Under the pieces are notes generated by a model. The model was given only the letters and a program-made list of their open reading frames with translations, was not told where the DNA came from and ran no database searches. From Verrucomicrobiota bacterium (lineage in GTDB: Bacteria; Verrucomicrobiota; Verrucomicrobiia; Opitutales; Opitutaceae): a stretch of 64,000 bases of DNA. The DNA is taken from positions 62,001 through 126,000 of the forward strand of contig JAEYUW010000036.1 in assembly GCA_023432225.1 (NCBI GenBank), written 5' to 3'. Within the stretch, counting starts at the first letter, position 1, and the number at the start of each line of letters is the position of its first letter. Position numbers and translations under genes: made by a program. Of this stretch, positions 7,357 to 16,431 are shown piece after piece.

Positions 7357-10134
7357 ATGAACAACCACACCTCGCATCCCTCGCGGATGGCGAACGCCTC
7401 GGTTTTGAGTGCGCTGATCGCTATCCTCGCCGCGACTCCTGGGTTCGCCCAGACGAGTGACGCTCAGAAGCCGGAAGAGACCGTCAAACTCCAACAGTTC
7501 GAAGTCACCGGCTCCCGTATTCGCCGCGTCGACGCCGAGACGCCCAGCCCCGTCGTGCGCATCACGGCGGAAAGCCTCCAGTCGACCGGTTTCTCCACCG
7601 TCGACGACGCGCTGCGCGCCATGCCGTTCAACACCGGTGCGTCCATCACCCCGCTGAGCTCCAGCACGGGTTTCGCCTCCGGCACCTCGACCGTCAACTT
7701 CCGCGGTCTCGGTAACAACAACACTCTCGTCCTCATCAACGGCCGCCGTGCGGCTCCGTCGGGCGCGGGCACCTTCAACGGCTTCCAGACCGTCGTCGAC
7801 CTCCGCCAGATCCCGGCCTCCGCCGTCGAAGCGATCGAAATCGTCAAGGACGGCGCCTCCGCCATCTACGGTTCCGACGCGGTCGCGGGCGTGCTCAACA
7901 TCAAGTTGAAGCGCGACTACACCGGCGTCGGCGTCGACCTGTCGATCGGTAACACCTTCGGCAACGACTCCCTCGAGACCTCGGCCTTCATCATCGCCGG
8001 CGCGCGTGCGGGTAAGACCAGCATCACCGCCATGGCCGACATCTATAAGCGCAACGCCATCGCGGACGTGGACTATTCCTGGTCCCGCACGGCCGACCTG
8101 CGCAACGATCGCACCGGCACCGGCCAGATCGAGACCGACGATGCGGACACCACCATCACCGGCATCGACTGGCGCTCGTCCAGCACGTTCCCGTCCCGCT
8201 TCTTCCTGCCGGGCACGAACACGATCCGCACCTATCTCAATCAGACGACCGACCCGCAACCGGGCAACGCCGTCGCGGTCTCCCGCGCCACGGGTGCCGG
8301 CCTCTACGACTTCCAGAACGACACCTGGCTCGCGCCTGAGCAGGCCAACTTCGGCTTCCAGTTCTACCTGAACCACGAGTTCACGGATAAGATCTCCGGC
8401 TTCGCCGACCTGTTCTACCGCCGCATCACCGGCACCAACCACGCCGCTCCGTCGCCGTTCACCACGACCGACAAGGGCTCCGGCACCAACGGCCGCCTCG
8501 TCGTCGCCGCCGACAATCCCTACAATCCGTATGGCACCCGCTACTTCGGTGCCGCCGGCCAGGCCATCGAGCTCAGCACCTACCGCCTCGTCAACGCAGG
8601 TGCCCGCGTCAACGACTCCTCCTCCGACTACCCGCGCATGGTCGTCGGCTTGAAGGGCGAGCTCCCCAATGACTGGGCCTGGCAGGCTTCCGCCATGTAT
8701 GCCCAGGGCAGCTACTACAATGCCTCGCCCGGCACCGCGTTCGACAGCCGCGTTCAAGAGGCCCTCAACGGTCTCGTGATCAACGGCCAGAAGCGCTACG
8801 CCAATCCGTTCGGCGCCGAAGACCCGCTCGTCACGGACTACTACTCCGGCACCAACCCGAACAAGACCACCTTCACGAGCAACATGTATGAGCTGAGCGC
8901 CAGCGGCTCGCTCTTCGACCTCCCGGCCGGCAAGGTCGGCCTCGCGGTCGGCACCGAGTTCCGCAAGGAAAACATCAACGACGTCCGCACCCTCGAGAAC
9001 GAGAACGGCAACGTCGTCGGCGGCTCCGAAGGCTTCGGCTACACCGGCAAGCGCAACGTCACCTCGCTCTACTCCGAGCTGAGCGTGCCGATCCTCGCCA
9101 AGAGCTCCGGCGTCGGCGCCCTCGAGGCCCAGCTCGCCGCCCGTTACGAGGATTACTCGGACTTCGGCACCACCACCAAGCCGAAGGTCGCCCTCGCTTA
9201 CCGCCCGAACAAGTGGCTCATGGTGCGCGGCTCCTACTCGGAATCCTTCCGCGCTCCGGACCTTCAGTATCTCTACAGCGCCGGCTCGGTGAGCTTCACC
9301 TCCAGCGCCGTGTTCGACCCGCGCCGTTCCGATCAGCCCTCCGCCCAGATCAAGACGCTCGGCAAGGGTAACCCGAACCTCCAGCCGGAAGAGACCAACA
9401 CCAGCTCCTTCAGCACCGTCATCGAGATCCCGACCGGTCCGCTCAAGGGCCTGACGATGGAAGCCGGCTACTTCAAGTTCGACCAAAAGAACCTGATCAC
9501 CCGCGACAGCGCCAACTTCACCCTCACCAACGAGCTCACGCTCCCCTCCGGTCGCGTCGTGCGCAAGCCGCTCACGCCCGCCGAGGCCGCCGCGGGTTAC
9601 ACCGTCGGTATCATCGATTACGTGAGCACCGACTGGTATAACTCCAGCAAGCAGCTCTACGAAGGTTACGACTTCGGCGTCTCCTACACCTGGAAGACCG
9701 CCAAGCTCGGCCAGTTCCGCTTCGGCGCCGAGGCCACCTACGTCGCCACTTTCGAGCGCGAGAACATCAACTCGCTCGGCGTCTCGACCCTCACCGACCT
9801 CGACGGCACCGACGGTTCCGCCCTCTGGCGCGGCAACATCACCGCCGCGTGGAAGAAGGGCGACTGGGCCGCTTCCGTGTTCGTGAACTACCTCGGCGAA
9901 ATGCCCTCCAGCGCGATCGTCACGGGTTACATCACCCCGAAGCAGGAGCAGCAGTTCATCGTGAACCCGCAGGTCAGCTACGCCGGCTTCTGGAACACCC
10001 GCATCACCGTCGGTGTGCGTAACGTGTTCAACGAAGAGCCGCCGCGCTACCTCCCCGCCAGCCAGGGCTACAATGCCGGCATCGCCATCATCGAGCCGCA
10101 GTTCTGGTATGTGCGCATCTCGCGCGAGTTCTGA
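7357..10134 (+). CDS. TonB-dependent outer-membrane receptor (second of a tandem pair)
   Basis: 925 residues from the ATG at 7357; the longer frame from 7279 was rejected because the signal peptide MNNHTSHPSRMANASVL... starts here. It has the same order as the previous gene: VKLQQFEVTGSRIRRVDAET, a plug with NFRGLGNNNTLVLINGRRAA and IVKDGASAIYGSDAVAGVLN, then a barrel ending W-Y-V-R-I-S-R-E-F. Shared plug and barrel motifs, similar upstream sequence and related terminators point to tandem duplication followed by divergence. The two may import different ligands. It is probably controlled with its twin by the LytS/LytTR pair at 1775-3723. Confidence 0.93.
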   Translation: MNNHTSHPSRMANASVLSALIAILAATPGFAQTSDAQKPEETVKLQQFEVTGSRIRRVDAETPSPVVRITAESLQSTGFSTVDDALRAMPFNTGASITPLSSSTGFASGTSTVNFRGLGNNNTLVLINGRRAAPSGAGTFNGFQTVVDLRQIPASAVEAIEIVKDGASAIYGSDAVAGVLNIKLKRDYTGVGVDLSIGNTFGNDSLETSAFIIAGARAGKTSITAMADIYKRNAIADVDYSWSRTADLRNDRTGTGQIETDDADTTITGIDWRSSSTFPSRFFLPGTNTIRTYLNQTTDPQPGNAVAVSRATGAGLYDFQNDTWLAPEQANFGFQFYLNHEFTDKISGFADLFYRRITGTNHAAPSPFTTTDKGSGTNGRLVVAADNPYNPYGTRYFGAAGQAIELSTYRLVNAGARVNDSSSDYPRMVVGLKGELPNDWAWQASAMYAQGSYYNASPGTAFDSRVQEALNGLVINGQKRYANPFGAEDPLVTDYYSGTNPNKTTFTSNMYELSASGSLFDLPAGKVGLAVGTEFRKENINDVRTLENENGNVVGGSEGFGYTGKRNVTSLYSELSVPILAKSSGVGALEAQLAARYEDYSDFGTTTKPKVALAYRPNKWLMVRGSYSESFRAPDLQYLYSAGSVSFTSSAVFDPRRSDQPSAQIKTLGKGNPNLQPEETNTSSFSTVIEIPTGPLKGLTMEAGYFKFDQKNLITRDSANFTLTNELTLPSGRVVRKPLTPAEAAAGYTVGIIDYVSTDWYNSSKQLYEGYDFGVSYTWKTAKLGQFRFGAEATYVATFERENINSLGVSTLTDLDGTDGSALWRGNITAAWKKGDWAASVFVNYLGEMPSSAIVTGYITPKQEQQFIVNPQVSYAGFWNTRITVGVRNVFNEEPPRYLPASQGYNAGIAIIEPQFWYVRISREF

Positions 10135-10168
10135 TTTGTCCGTTAGTGTTATCAGTGTGTGTTAAATC

Positions 10169-10199
10169 GAGCCGGGCTTCATCGCCCGGCTCTTTTTTT
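10169..10199 (+). terminator. intrinsic terminator after the second TonB receptor
   Basis: Stem GAGCCGGGC (10169-10177) pairs with GCCCGGCTC (10184-10192) and is followed directly by seven T residues. A textbook Rho-independent terminator. Confidence 0.9.
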
Positions 10200-10297
10200 G
10201 TCCCACTTCGTCCGCTCGCGTCGCGCGTTCATCGGCCCGCGCCAGCGGCTCGTCGAAAAAATTCCCCGCCCCGGCCGATTCGCGCTATCTTTCCGGC

Positions 10298-11053
10298 ATG
10301 CGCTCGCGCCTCCTTGCCGCGTTGCTCGCGTTCGTGGCCGCCGTCACCAGCGGCCGGGCCGACAGCCGCGAATCCGCCTTCTGGGGCAAGGAGCTGCTCG
10401 GTCCCGCCACGTGGTCACGCGTGCTCTTGATCGAGAACGCCGCGCCCACCGTCCGTTATCCCGCGAAATTCTACGCTCTCGCCTTCGAGTTCGAGGGGCT
10501 GCTCTGGTTCTATACCGAAACCGACGGCACGCAGAGTCTCTCGCAACACGTCGGCCAGGTCCGCACCGACAAACAGAACTGCCTCGCGCTCGCTCGCGGG
10601 CTGCACCCGGGCTTCACGCGCGTCACCGATGGTGCGTGCGATCAGCCACCGCTCACCGCCCTGATCGACAACAAACTCCCGCGCGGCTGCTTCCTCTACT
10701 GTATCCTCAACTGGCGCCGGCTCGAAACCTTCGGCACGCCGGCGCGTGGGCAGTTGCTGACTTACTACATCAACACGCCCGACGGCTCCCGCGGCCACAC
10801 CGTGCTCCTCTACCGCTACGGCAGGAAACATTTTCTCTTCGATCCCGCCGACACCGAGCTCGAGCGCGCTCTCCTCACGCCGCCGCCCGAGGACCCGCTC
10901 GAAGCCGCCAACGTGTTCGCGCCGCGCTGGGGCGCCGTCTTCCCGGTCAGCGCCGTGCTCCTCGATATTCACCGCACCAGTCGCCGCGTGAAAGAGCCCA
11001 TCTTCCGCAAGCGCAGCGTCGCGTCCTCCCTCGCCGTCAGCGCCGTGCCGTAA
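10298..11053 (+). CDS. secreted protein of unknown function, possible papain-like fold
   Basis: 251 residues with a cleavable signal peptide (MRSRLLAALLAFVAAV..., probable cut after S-G-R-A-D). I do not recognise a named family. A Cys in KLPRGCFLYCILNW (C131), a His in GSRGHTVLLY (H167) and an Asp in HFLFDPADTE (D182) occur in the order and approximate spacing of Cys-His-Asp triads in transglutaminase-like and papain-like proteins. That is a suggestion only; no alignment supports it. It sits alone between the receptor terminator and a REP element. Confidence 0.7.
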   Translation: MRSRLLAALLAFVAAVTSGRADSRESAFWGKELLGPATWSRVLLIENAAPTVRYPAKFYALAFEFEGLLWFYTETDGTQSLSQHVGQVRTDKQNCLALARGLHPGFTRVTDGACDQPPLTALIDNKLPRGCFLYCILNWRRLETFGTPARGQLLTYYINTPDGSRGHTVLLYRYGRKHFLFDPADTELERALLTPPPEDPLEAANVFAPRWGAVFPVSAVLLDIHRTSRRVKEPIFRKRSVASSLAVSAVP

Positions 11054-11068
11054 CACGGCTTGGGCCGT

Positions 11069-11145
11069 GTAGCGAAAGCCGTGAGGCTTTCGCTCGTCCT
11101 CTTCGTGGCCGACCGAGCGAGCGAAATTCTCCCGAATTCCGCTAC
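11069..11145. repeat. REP pair, GTAG...CTAC (GAAGCCGTGAGGCTTTCG type)
   Basis: GTAGCGAAAGCCGTGAGGCT opens the left hairpin; the right half GCGAAATTCTCCCGAATTCC closes with GCTAC. Both halves occur, with small changes, at 11731, 41975 and 63706. Confidence 0.8.
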
Positions 11146-11294
11146 CACGGCGGACGAGATACATTCGCGGCGCAACGGGCAGGGCGCTACGGCCGGGCGT
11201 GCGTTTTGGCGCGCGACAAGCCGTGTCGCGCGGAAGTCCCCGAAACGCGGCTTTACTCACTTCTCGCAGGCGTAATGCTCCGCGCTTTGCCGCC

Positions 11295-11714
11295 ATGAAG
11301 GAAGTCATCCGCAACACTCTCGCTGCTCTCGCCGGTGCCCTCACGGGTCTCATGCTGATCTCCGCCATTCAGCTCCTCAGCCAACGCGCGCTTTATCCGT
11401 TCCCGGCGGACCTGAACACGAAGGACCCGGCGGCGATGGCTGCCTACTTCAAGACGCTGCCCACCGGGGCGTTTCTCATGGTGCTGCTCAGCTACTTCGT
11501 CGGCGTCACCGCCGGCGCCCACGTGGCGGGGCGTTTTTCCTCCGACGGCGGCCCGCGTCAGGCCATCATGGTCACCGGTCTCTTCGTCGTCGCGTCGCTG
11601 ATGAACCTTCTCGCGCTCCCGCATCCGGCCTGGTTCTGGCTCGCGAACTTCGCGGTCGTGTTCTGCGCCGGCTGGCTCGGCATCAAGCTCCTGCCGAAGC
11701 GCCCCGCCGCCTAA
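11295..11714 (+). CDS. small four-helix inner-membrane protein, unknown function
   Basis: 139 residues from the ATG at 11295; the longer frame from 11199 adds a basic, non-conserved leader. Four hydrophobic segments are visible at about 6-26, 52-75, 86-107 and 112-130, with a conserved-looking S-Y-F-V-G-V-T-A-G-A-H in helix 2. It resembles small uncharacterised membrane proteins common in environmental bacteria. It is flanked on both sides by REP elements and has no operon partner. Confidence 0.75.
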   Translation: MKEVIRNTLAALAGALTGLMLISAIQLLSQRALYPFPADLNTKDPAAMAAYFKTLPTGAFLMVLLSYFVGVTAGAHVAGRFSSDGGPRQAIMVTGLFVVASLMNLLALPHPAWFWLANFAVVFCAGWLGIKLLPKRPAA

Positions 11715-11730
11715 CGTCGGTCGCAGCGTA

Positions 11731-11818
11731 GTAGCGGAAGCCGTGAGGCTTTCGCCTCCCTCGGGCGCGGCGAAATTCTCACGAACGACAGCATTTCGCT
11801 GCGCTCGGAACCGCGACC
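11731..11818. repeat. REP pair (GAAGCCGTGAGGCTTTCG type)
   Basis: GTAGCGGAAGCCGTGAGGCT is followed by GCGAAATTCTCACGAACGAC and GCTGCGCTCGGAACCGCGACC. The right part matches the element at 41975 almost base for base. Confidence 0.75.
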
Positions 11819-11890
11819 GTGCCTGTCGTGCAACAATGTGCCGCAGCCCAGCGTTGCCCCGTTAAGCGCGCCCGCTAGCGTCCGCCCACC

Positions 11891-13204
11891 ATGGCAACGA
11901 TTCTCGGCATCGATGTCGGCTCTTCCTCGGTCATCGCGGGCGTCCTCCGCGGCAAGACGGTCCTCGCGGAATCTCCGCGCGCCTTCTTCAAGTCCCGCTG
12001 CGACGGCCCGAAGGTCGAAGTCGACCCCGACGAATTGCTCCGCGCCGTCCGCGTCGCCATCGCCGGCCTGAAGGGCCTCGCCAAAAACGTCGACGCCATC
12101 CACCTCGCCGTCATGTGTCCGGCCTGGGTCGCGCTCGACGCGAAGGGCAACGCGCTCACGCCGATCGTCACGCACCAGGACCGCCGCAGCGTCGCGCAAG
12201 CCGAGGAAATCGAAGCGCGCTTCGGTCAAGACGCGCACCTGCAAGCGTGCGGCTGCCGGCCGTTCCCCGGCGGCATCAGCTCGACGACGTGGGCGTGGTT
12301 CAAGCAGCACGAGCCGCAACGTCTGCGCCGCGCCGATCTCGTTGGCCACCTCAACACGTTTCTTCATCGCCGCCTCACCGGCGCGCGCGTCACCGATCCG
12401 TCGAACGCGTCGTTCACCGGCCTCTACCGCACGCTCACACTCGACGGCTGGAGCGACGAACTCTGCGCGAACCTCGGTGTGGACAAAAAGCTGCTGCCTG
12501 ACGTGCACGACGCCGATCGCATCGGCGGTCGCATCACGCCGGAAGCCGCGCGTGCGTTCGGCCTCACCGCGGGCACGCCGATGATCGTCGGCCTGATGGA
12601 CGGCAGTGCGGGCATGATCCTCGCGGGCGCGAAAGTCGGCCAGCTCTTCAACGTCACCGGCTCCACCGACGTTCTCGCGCTGTGCACGGACAAGCCGAAG
12701 CCGCACGCGCGCCTGCTCACACGCGCGCTCGGCGTCGACGGAAAATTTCTCCAAGTCAGCACGCTCGCCGCAGTCGCCTCCGCGATCTACTGGGTGCGCG
12801 ATCAGATGTGCCCGGGCATGCCGATCGCGGAATTTCAGGCGGAGTTCCGCCGCCTCGCGAAACTCGGACCGAAGGCGTCGGGCTCCGTGCGCTTCGAACC
12901 CTACATGGCCGGCGAGCGCACGAGCATCGTGCAACGTCAGGGCGCGTTCACCGGTCTGACGCTCGCCAGCACGCGCGAGCAGATGCTCTCGGCCGTCGTC
13001 GAGAGCCTGATCCGCGCGAGCGCCGAGCGCCTGCCGCTGCTCGCCGCCTCCGGCACGCCGCTGTTGCGCAACGTCGCCGTGTCGGGCGGCGCCGATCGCC
13101 TCGACGTGATTTTGCGGCGCGATTGGCCGGGCAAGTGGACTTATCGTGCCGTCACCGACGCCACGATGCGCGGCCTGGCGATGCTGGAGCCGAAGGAGAT
13201 TTGA
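11891..13204 (+). CDS. FGGY-family carbohydrate kinase
   Basis: 437 residues, near the lower end for the family. The first actin-like ATPase domain starts ATILGIDVGSSSVIAGVL and the second carries LFNVTGSTDVLAL and a late NVAVSGGADR glycine motif. The protein should transfer phosphate from ATP to a sugar or polyol in the cytoplasm. The substrate cannot be read from the sequence: xylulose, sedoheptulose and gluconate kinases all share these motifs. Unlike the glycerol kinase at 20458 it lacks the glycerol-specific segments. It is bracketed by REP elements and has no sugar transporter beside it. Confidence 0.85.
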   Translation: MATILGIDVGSSSVIAGVLRGKTVLAESPRAFFKSRCDGPKVEVDPDELLRAVRVAIAGLKGLAKNVDAIHLAVMCPAWVALDAKGNALTPIVTHQDRRSVAQAEEIEARFGQDAHLQACGCRPFPGGISSTTWAWFKQHEPQRLRRADLVGHLNTFLHRRLTGARVTDPSNASFTGLYRTLTLDGWSDELCANLGVDKKLLPDVHDADRIGGRITPEAARAFGLTAGTPMIVGLMDGSAGMILAGAKVGQLFNVTGSTDVLALCTDKPKPHARLLTRALGVDGKFLQVSTLAAVASAIYWVRDQMCPGMPIAEFQAEFRRLAKLGPKASGSVRFEPYMAGERTSIVQRQGAFTGLTLASTREQMLSAVVESLIRASAERLPLLAASGTPLLRNVAVSGGADRLDVILRRDWPGKWTYRAVTDATMRGLAMLEPKEI

Positions 13205-13207
13205 AAA

Positions 13208-13355
13208 GTAGCGCCGGCTTCCAGCCGGCTCTGTGCCGTAAAGCCGCGCGCTCATTCCGTGGTAGGGCCGGCTTTAGCCGGTCCCAATCAGAGGTGAGTC
13301 GCGACTTTCGGCCCCGAGTGTGAGCCGAACTGGGCCGGCTGGAAGCCGGCCCTAC
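13208..13355. repeat. cluster of three REP hairpins (GGCCGGCT...AGCCGG type)
   Basis: One hairpin, GTAGCGCCGGCTTCCAGCCGG, lies at 13208-13232. A facing pair runs from GTAGGGCCGGCTTTAGCCGG at 13262 to GGCCGGCTGGAAGCCGGCCC ending CTAC at 13355. The last CTAC stops one base before the stop codon of the convergent gene. Confidence 0.85.
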
Positions 13356-13356
13356 T

Positions 13357-14232
13357 TCACGCCCGCTCCGCGTAGAGCCGGAAGAGCACTTGTGTGCCGC
13401 TGTCTTCCCAGCCGCGTGCGGCGACTTGCTCGTAGAGCTGCTTCGCTTGCTTCGTGCCGGGCAGATCGAGCTTCATGGCCTCGGCCGCTTCGAGGGCGAG
13501 GCGCAGGTCTTTCAGAAAATGCTTCACATAAAAACCCGGCGCAAAATCGCCGCGCAGCGCGCGAGGGGCGAGGACCGTCATGCCGACGCTGCCCGCCGCG
13601 CCGCCGCTGATGCTCTCAAGCACGCGCGTGGGATCGAGTCCGGCGCGTTGCGCGAAGTTCAGCGCCTCGCACCACGACACCATCACCGAGGCGATGCCGA
13701 TCTGATTGGCGAGTTTGCAGAGCTGGCCGGAACCGGGGCCGCCATGGAGCGCGATATTTTTGCCCATCACTTCAAACAGCGGCCGGGTGCGTGCGAATGC
13801 CGTCTCCGTGCCGCCGACCATGATGACGAGCCGCGCCTCGCGGGCGCCGACATCACCGCCGGTCACGGGCGCGTCGAGGGCGAGGAGGTCTTTCGCCGCG
13901 GCCGCCTCGGCGATGCGCCGCGCGAGCGCCGGGCTCGACGTGGTCATGTCGACGACAACAGTGCCGGGTTTCGCGTGCGCGAGAACGCCCTGAGCGCCGA
14001 AATATGTTTCCTCCACGTCGCTCGGAAAACCGACGATGGTGAAGACGAAGTCCGCCTGCGCCGCGGCGCTGCCGGGCGTGTCGTGCCACGTGGCGCCGGC
14101 GTCGAGGAGGTCCTGCGCCTTGGCTTTCGTGCGATTGTGCACGTGCAGTTGGTGGCCGGCTTTCTGCAGGTGGCCCGCCATGCTGCGGCCCATCACGCCC
14201 GTGCCGATGAATGCGATCGAGTGCGTCGACAT
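13357..14232 (-). CDS. NAD(P)-dependent beta-hydroxyacid dehydrogenase (3-hydroxyisobutyrate dehydrogenase family)
   Basis: 291 residues. The N-terminal Rossmann motif is FIGTGVMGRSMAGHL. The substrate-binding motif is DAPVTGGDVGAREARLVIMV, and the catalytic Lys lies in GSGQLCKLANQI. These features define the family that includes 3-hydroxyisobutyrate, tartronate-semialdehyde and glyoxylate/succinic-semialdehyde reductases. The residue after the Rossmann beta-2 strand (V-H-N-R-T) favours NADP over NAD, as in the glyoxylate reductase branch. Substrate is not settled. The gene stands alone between REP clusters. Confidence 0.88.
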   Translation of the reverse strand: MSTHSIAFIGTGVMGRSMAGHLQKAGHQLHVHNRTKAKAQDLLDAGATWHDTPGSAAAQADFVFTIVGFPSDVEETYFGAQGVLAHAKPGTVVVDMTTSSPALARRIAEAAAAKDLLALDAPVTGGDVGAREARLVIMVGGTETAFARTRPLFEVMGKNIALHGGPGSGQLCKLANQIGIASVMVSWCEALNFAQRAGLDPTRVLESISGGAAGSVGMTVLAPRALRGDFAPGFYVKHFLKDLRLALEAAEAMKLDLPGTKQAKQLYEQVAARGWEDSGTQVLFRLYAERA

Positions 14233-14299
14233 GCCGTCAACGAACCACGTTGCGTGCGTGACGCCAAAGGAAAATGCAGGCCCTCAGCCGAGGGCGAGG

Positions 14300-14380
14300 G
14301 TAGGGCGAGCGTCCTCGACGAGCCGCGGCTCACCGGGGACGGTTCGCCCTACCGGGCGAAAGCCTCACGACTTCAGCTAC
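14300..14380. repeat. REP cluster (GGCGAACCGTCCCCGG type plus GAAAGCCTCACGAC half)
   Basis: GTAGGGCGAGCGTCCTCGAC to CGGTTCGCCCTAC forms one unit (14300-14352). It is the inverse of the element at 27233, sharing GACGAGCCGCGGCTCACCGG. A second half, GGGCGAAAGCCTCACGACTT, ends in CTAC at 14380. Confidence 0.75.
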
Positions 14381-14393
14381 GACCGGGGCGCGA

Positions 14394-16361
14394 TTATTTG
14401 CCCGTGCCGCCCGTGAGCGTGCCGTTGCGGGCGCGGTCGAGCACTTCGAGCAAGCCAATGCCGACGTAGACGTAGGGTTTCTCCGTGCTGAGATTCCAGC
14501 CGTAGCCGCCGGAGATCATGCCATCGAGCAGTGAGACATTAACGCCGAGGCCGACCTCCACGCTGTCGTCGCCTTGAGCGAGGCTGGCGGCGTGGATGCC
14601 GAACCCGGGATTGACGAAATTCCACGCCTTCTTGCCGCCGGTGAGCGCGCCGTCCTGTGCGGGACGGTAGCGATAAAACCAATGCGCCGTCGCAGCCGCG
14701 TTCGGGCGCCAGCGCTTGCCGGCGCCGGGCGTGGGCTCCTCGAGCGGACGGGCGAAAACGAGCATGGCGTCGATCTTGCGATAGAGGCCGAATTGCGTGG
14801 CGAGCACCGTGAATTGCTCGGGCGCCGGAGCATCGCCGGTGGCATTGCGGTAGGTGACCTTCACCTGCACGCGGTCGCCGGGCAGGATACCGGTGGTATC
14901 GAGCGCGATGTGGGTGTCGGGTGCCGAGGCGGTTTTGAACCAGCTCTCATCAACCTTCACGTCGGCGAGCTTGGCCGGAAGATTGTCGGCATCGGTCGAG
15001 GCGCTGAGCAAGGCGGCGATGCCGCGGGCGCGGTCGACCATTGGCTTGAGCGCGGTTTCGAGGGCTTCGATTTTGTCCTTCATGTCGCGCAGCGGTTCAA
15101 TCTGGCTGTAGGCGAGAGCCGGTGTGACGGAGGCGAGATCCGCGGCGAACTGAGCGGATGTCACCCGGGCCGAGACCGTCTTGAATGCGGCTGTGGCGGT
15201 TTTTAGAGTCTTCTCGAGGTTCGCTGCGGTCGCTTGGAGCGAGGCGATGAGCGAAGGAAGGTCGGCGAGTTTGGCGGGAGTCGCGTTGCCGCGCAGCGCC
15301 TGGGTGAGGTCGACGATGCCAGCAACCGGTTGCTTGAGGACGTCGGCGTCCCGCCGGATGTCGGCGCAGGCCGCCAGTAATCGTGTGGCGGCGGCCTGTT
15401 GTTCGGCGGTGGCAGTTGCGCTGTCCTTCAGTTGCGTGAGGGCGGCCTCGATGTCGCTGAGGCTGTTGATCGCGTTCGTTTGACTGCGCAGATCGCGGGC
15501 GAGGGCTTGTGCGCTGGACGCCAGCTCGTTCAACGATTGTGAGAGGGTTTTGGTGGTCTCGGACCAATTGTCCTGAATCTCACGAAGCAGGCGTGCGACT
15601 TCCTGCGTCGTTTGCAGGCGGATCTGGAATTGCGCCTCCTCGGCCTTGGTCAATCGGAGGCTGGAGCGTGGGATCGGGTCGGGGTCGCCGACGGCGATGT
15701 TGTCGTAGCCGGGCACGCCGATGCGCCGAGGGGGTGTGCTGCCGCGCAACAGGAACGCCGACACGGTCACCTCGACTTGGTGGCGGGCGAGTTCGGCCCG
15801 ATCGATGGCTTGGAGGCGGGCGATTTCCTCTCCGAGCCAGAGGGCGAGACTCTCGTAAGGTGTGCTCGATTTGCCGTGGCCGGTGAGCACGTCCTGCAAA
15901 CCGCTCGGGTCTCCGGGGCGCACATAACTTTCGAGGTGATCGAAAAACGCGTCGACGCGGCGATTGAACGGCCGGATGCGTGTATCGCGGAAGGCGATCG
16001 GATCGCTGAGGGCGGTGGGGTCCGTGCGGGCCGCGACATTGATGGCCTTGCGCTCGGCCGAGAGGGCACGGACTTCCCCGAGGATGTCCTGCAGTCGTTT
16101 CCAGTCGGGCGGCACGACCGCGTCCGGTGGTGGAGGTGTTCCGGTCGCGTCGGCGGGAGTGACAAACTGCAGGCGGAGTTCCGCATTCACGTCGACCGGA
16201 GTTTGGTGATTCTGAGGAATCGCCCGATCAGTCACGTCGAACGCGGTTTCTTTGAGTTCGGGGCGGCGCACCGCGCTCGAAGGAGTGTCGGCGGCGGGAA
16301 GCGCCGCAGCGACGGCCAACACCAGAGCGCCCCATCCGAGGCGCGAGAATACGCTATGCAT
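14394..16361 (-). CDS. large exported coiled-coil protein, unknown function
   Basis: 655 residues from the ATG at 16361, where a signal peptide (MHSVFSRLGWGALVLAVAAA...) begins; the longer frame from 16484 was rejected. The central part (about 200-430) is rich in Ala, Gln, Glu and Thr with heptad character, including many S/T-A-T-A-E-Q-Q-A-A-A stretches. The C-terminal 150 residues look beta-rich, with a glycine-rich G-L-G-V-N-V-S-L-L-D-G-M segment. I recognise no family. A periplasmic or envelope location is likely. It lies 70 bases after the small gene at 16432-16770 on the same strand and may be co-transcribed with it. Confidence 0.75.
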   Translation of the reverse strand: MHSVFSRLGWGALVLAVAAALPAADTPSSAVRRPELKETAFDVTDRAIPQNHQTPVDVNAELRLQFVTPADATGTPPPPDAVVPPDWKRLQDILGEVRALSAERKAINVAARTDPTALSDPIAFRDTRIRPFNRRVDAFFDHLESYVRPGDPSGLQDVLTGHGKSSTPYESLALWLGEEIARLQAIDRAELARHQVEVTVSAFLLRGSTPPRRIGVPGYDNIAVGDPDPIPRSSLRLTKAEEAQFQIRLQTTQEVARLLREIQDNWSETTKTLSQSLNELASSAQALARDLRSQTNAINSLSDIEAALTQLKDSATATAEQQAAATRLLAACADIRRDADVLKQPVAGIVDLTQALRGNATPAKLADLPSLIASLQATAANLEKTLKTATAAFKTVSARVTSAQFAADLASVTPALAYSQIEPLRDMKDKIEALETALKPMVDRARGIAALLSASTDADNLPAKLADVKVDESWFKTASAPDTHIALDTTGILPGDRVQVKVTYRNATGDAPAPEQFTVLATQFGLYRKIDAMLVFARPLEEPTPGAGKRWRPNAAATAHWFYRYRPAQDGALTGGKKAWNFVNPGFGIHAASLAQGDDSVEVGLGVNVSLLDGMISGGYGWNLSTEKPYVYVGIGLLEVLDRARNGTLTGGTGK

Positions 16362-16431
16362 GGAATAAAACCCGGGGAGAACGGGATCGAAAATTGCCGT
16401 CAGGAAAGGGCGACGGACGGCCCTCGATCGC

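Noticed and set aside
7204..9486. 760-residue frame antisense to the second TonB receptor
   Set aside because: Shadow frame of the same kind, composition not protein-like.
10159..11298. 379-residue frame overlapping the secreted orphan gene
   Set aside because: Arg-rich sequence running through a terminator and a REP; the other frame has a signal peptide and globular sequence.
13208..13355. closely spaced palindromes read as a small CRISPR array
   Set aside because: The repeats are inverted hairpins of variable spacing with GTAG/CTAC caps, there are no uniform spacers and no cas genes.
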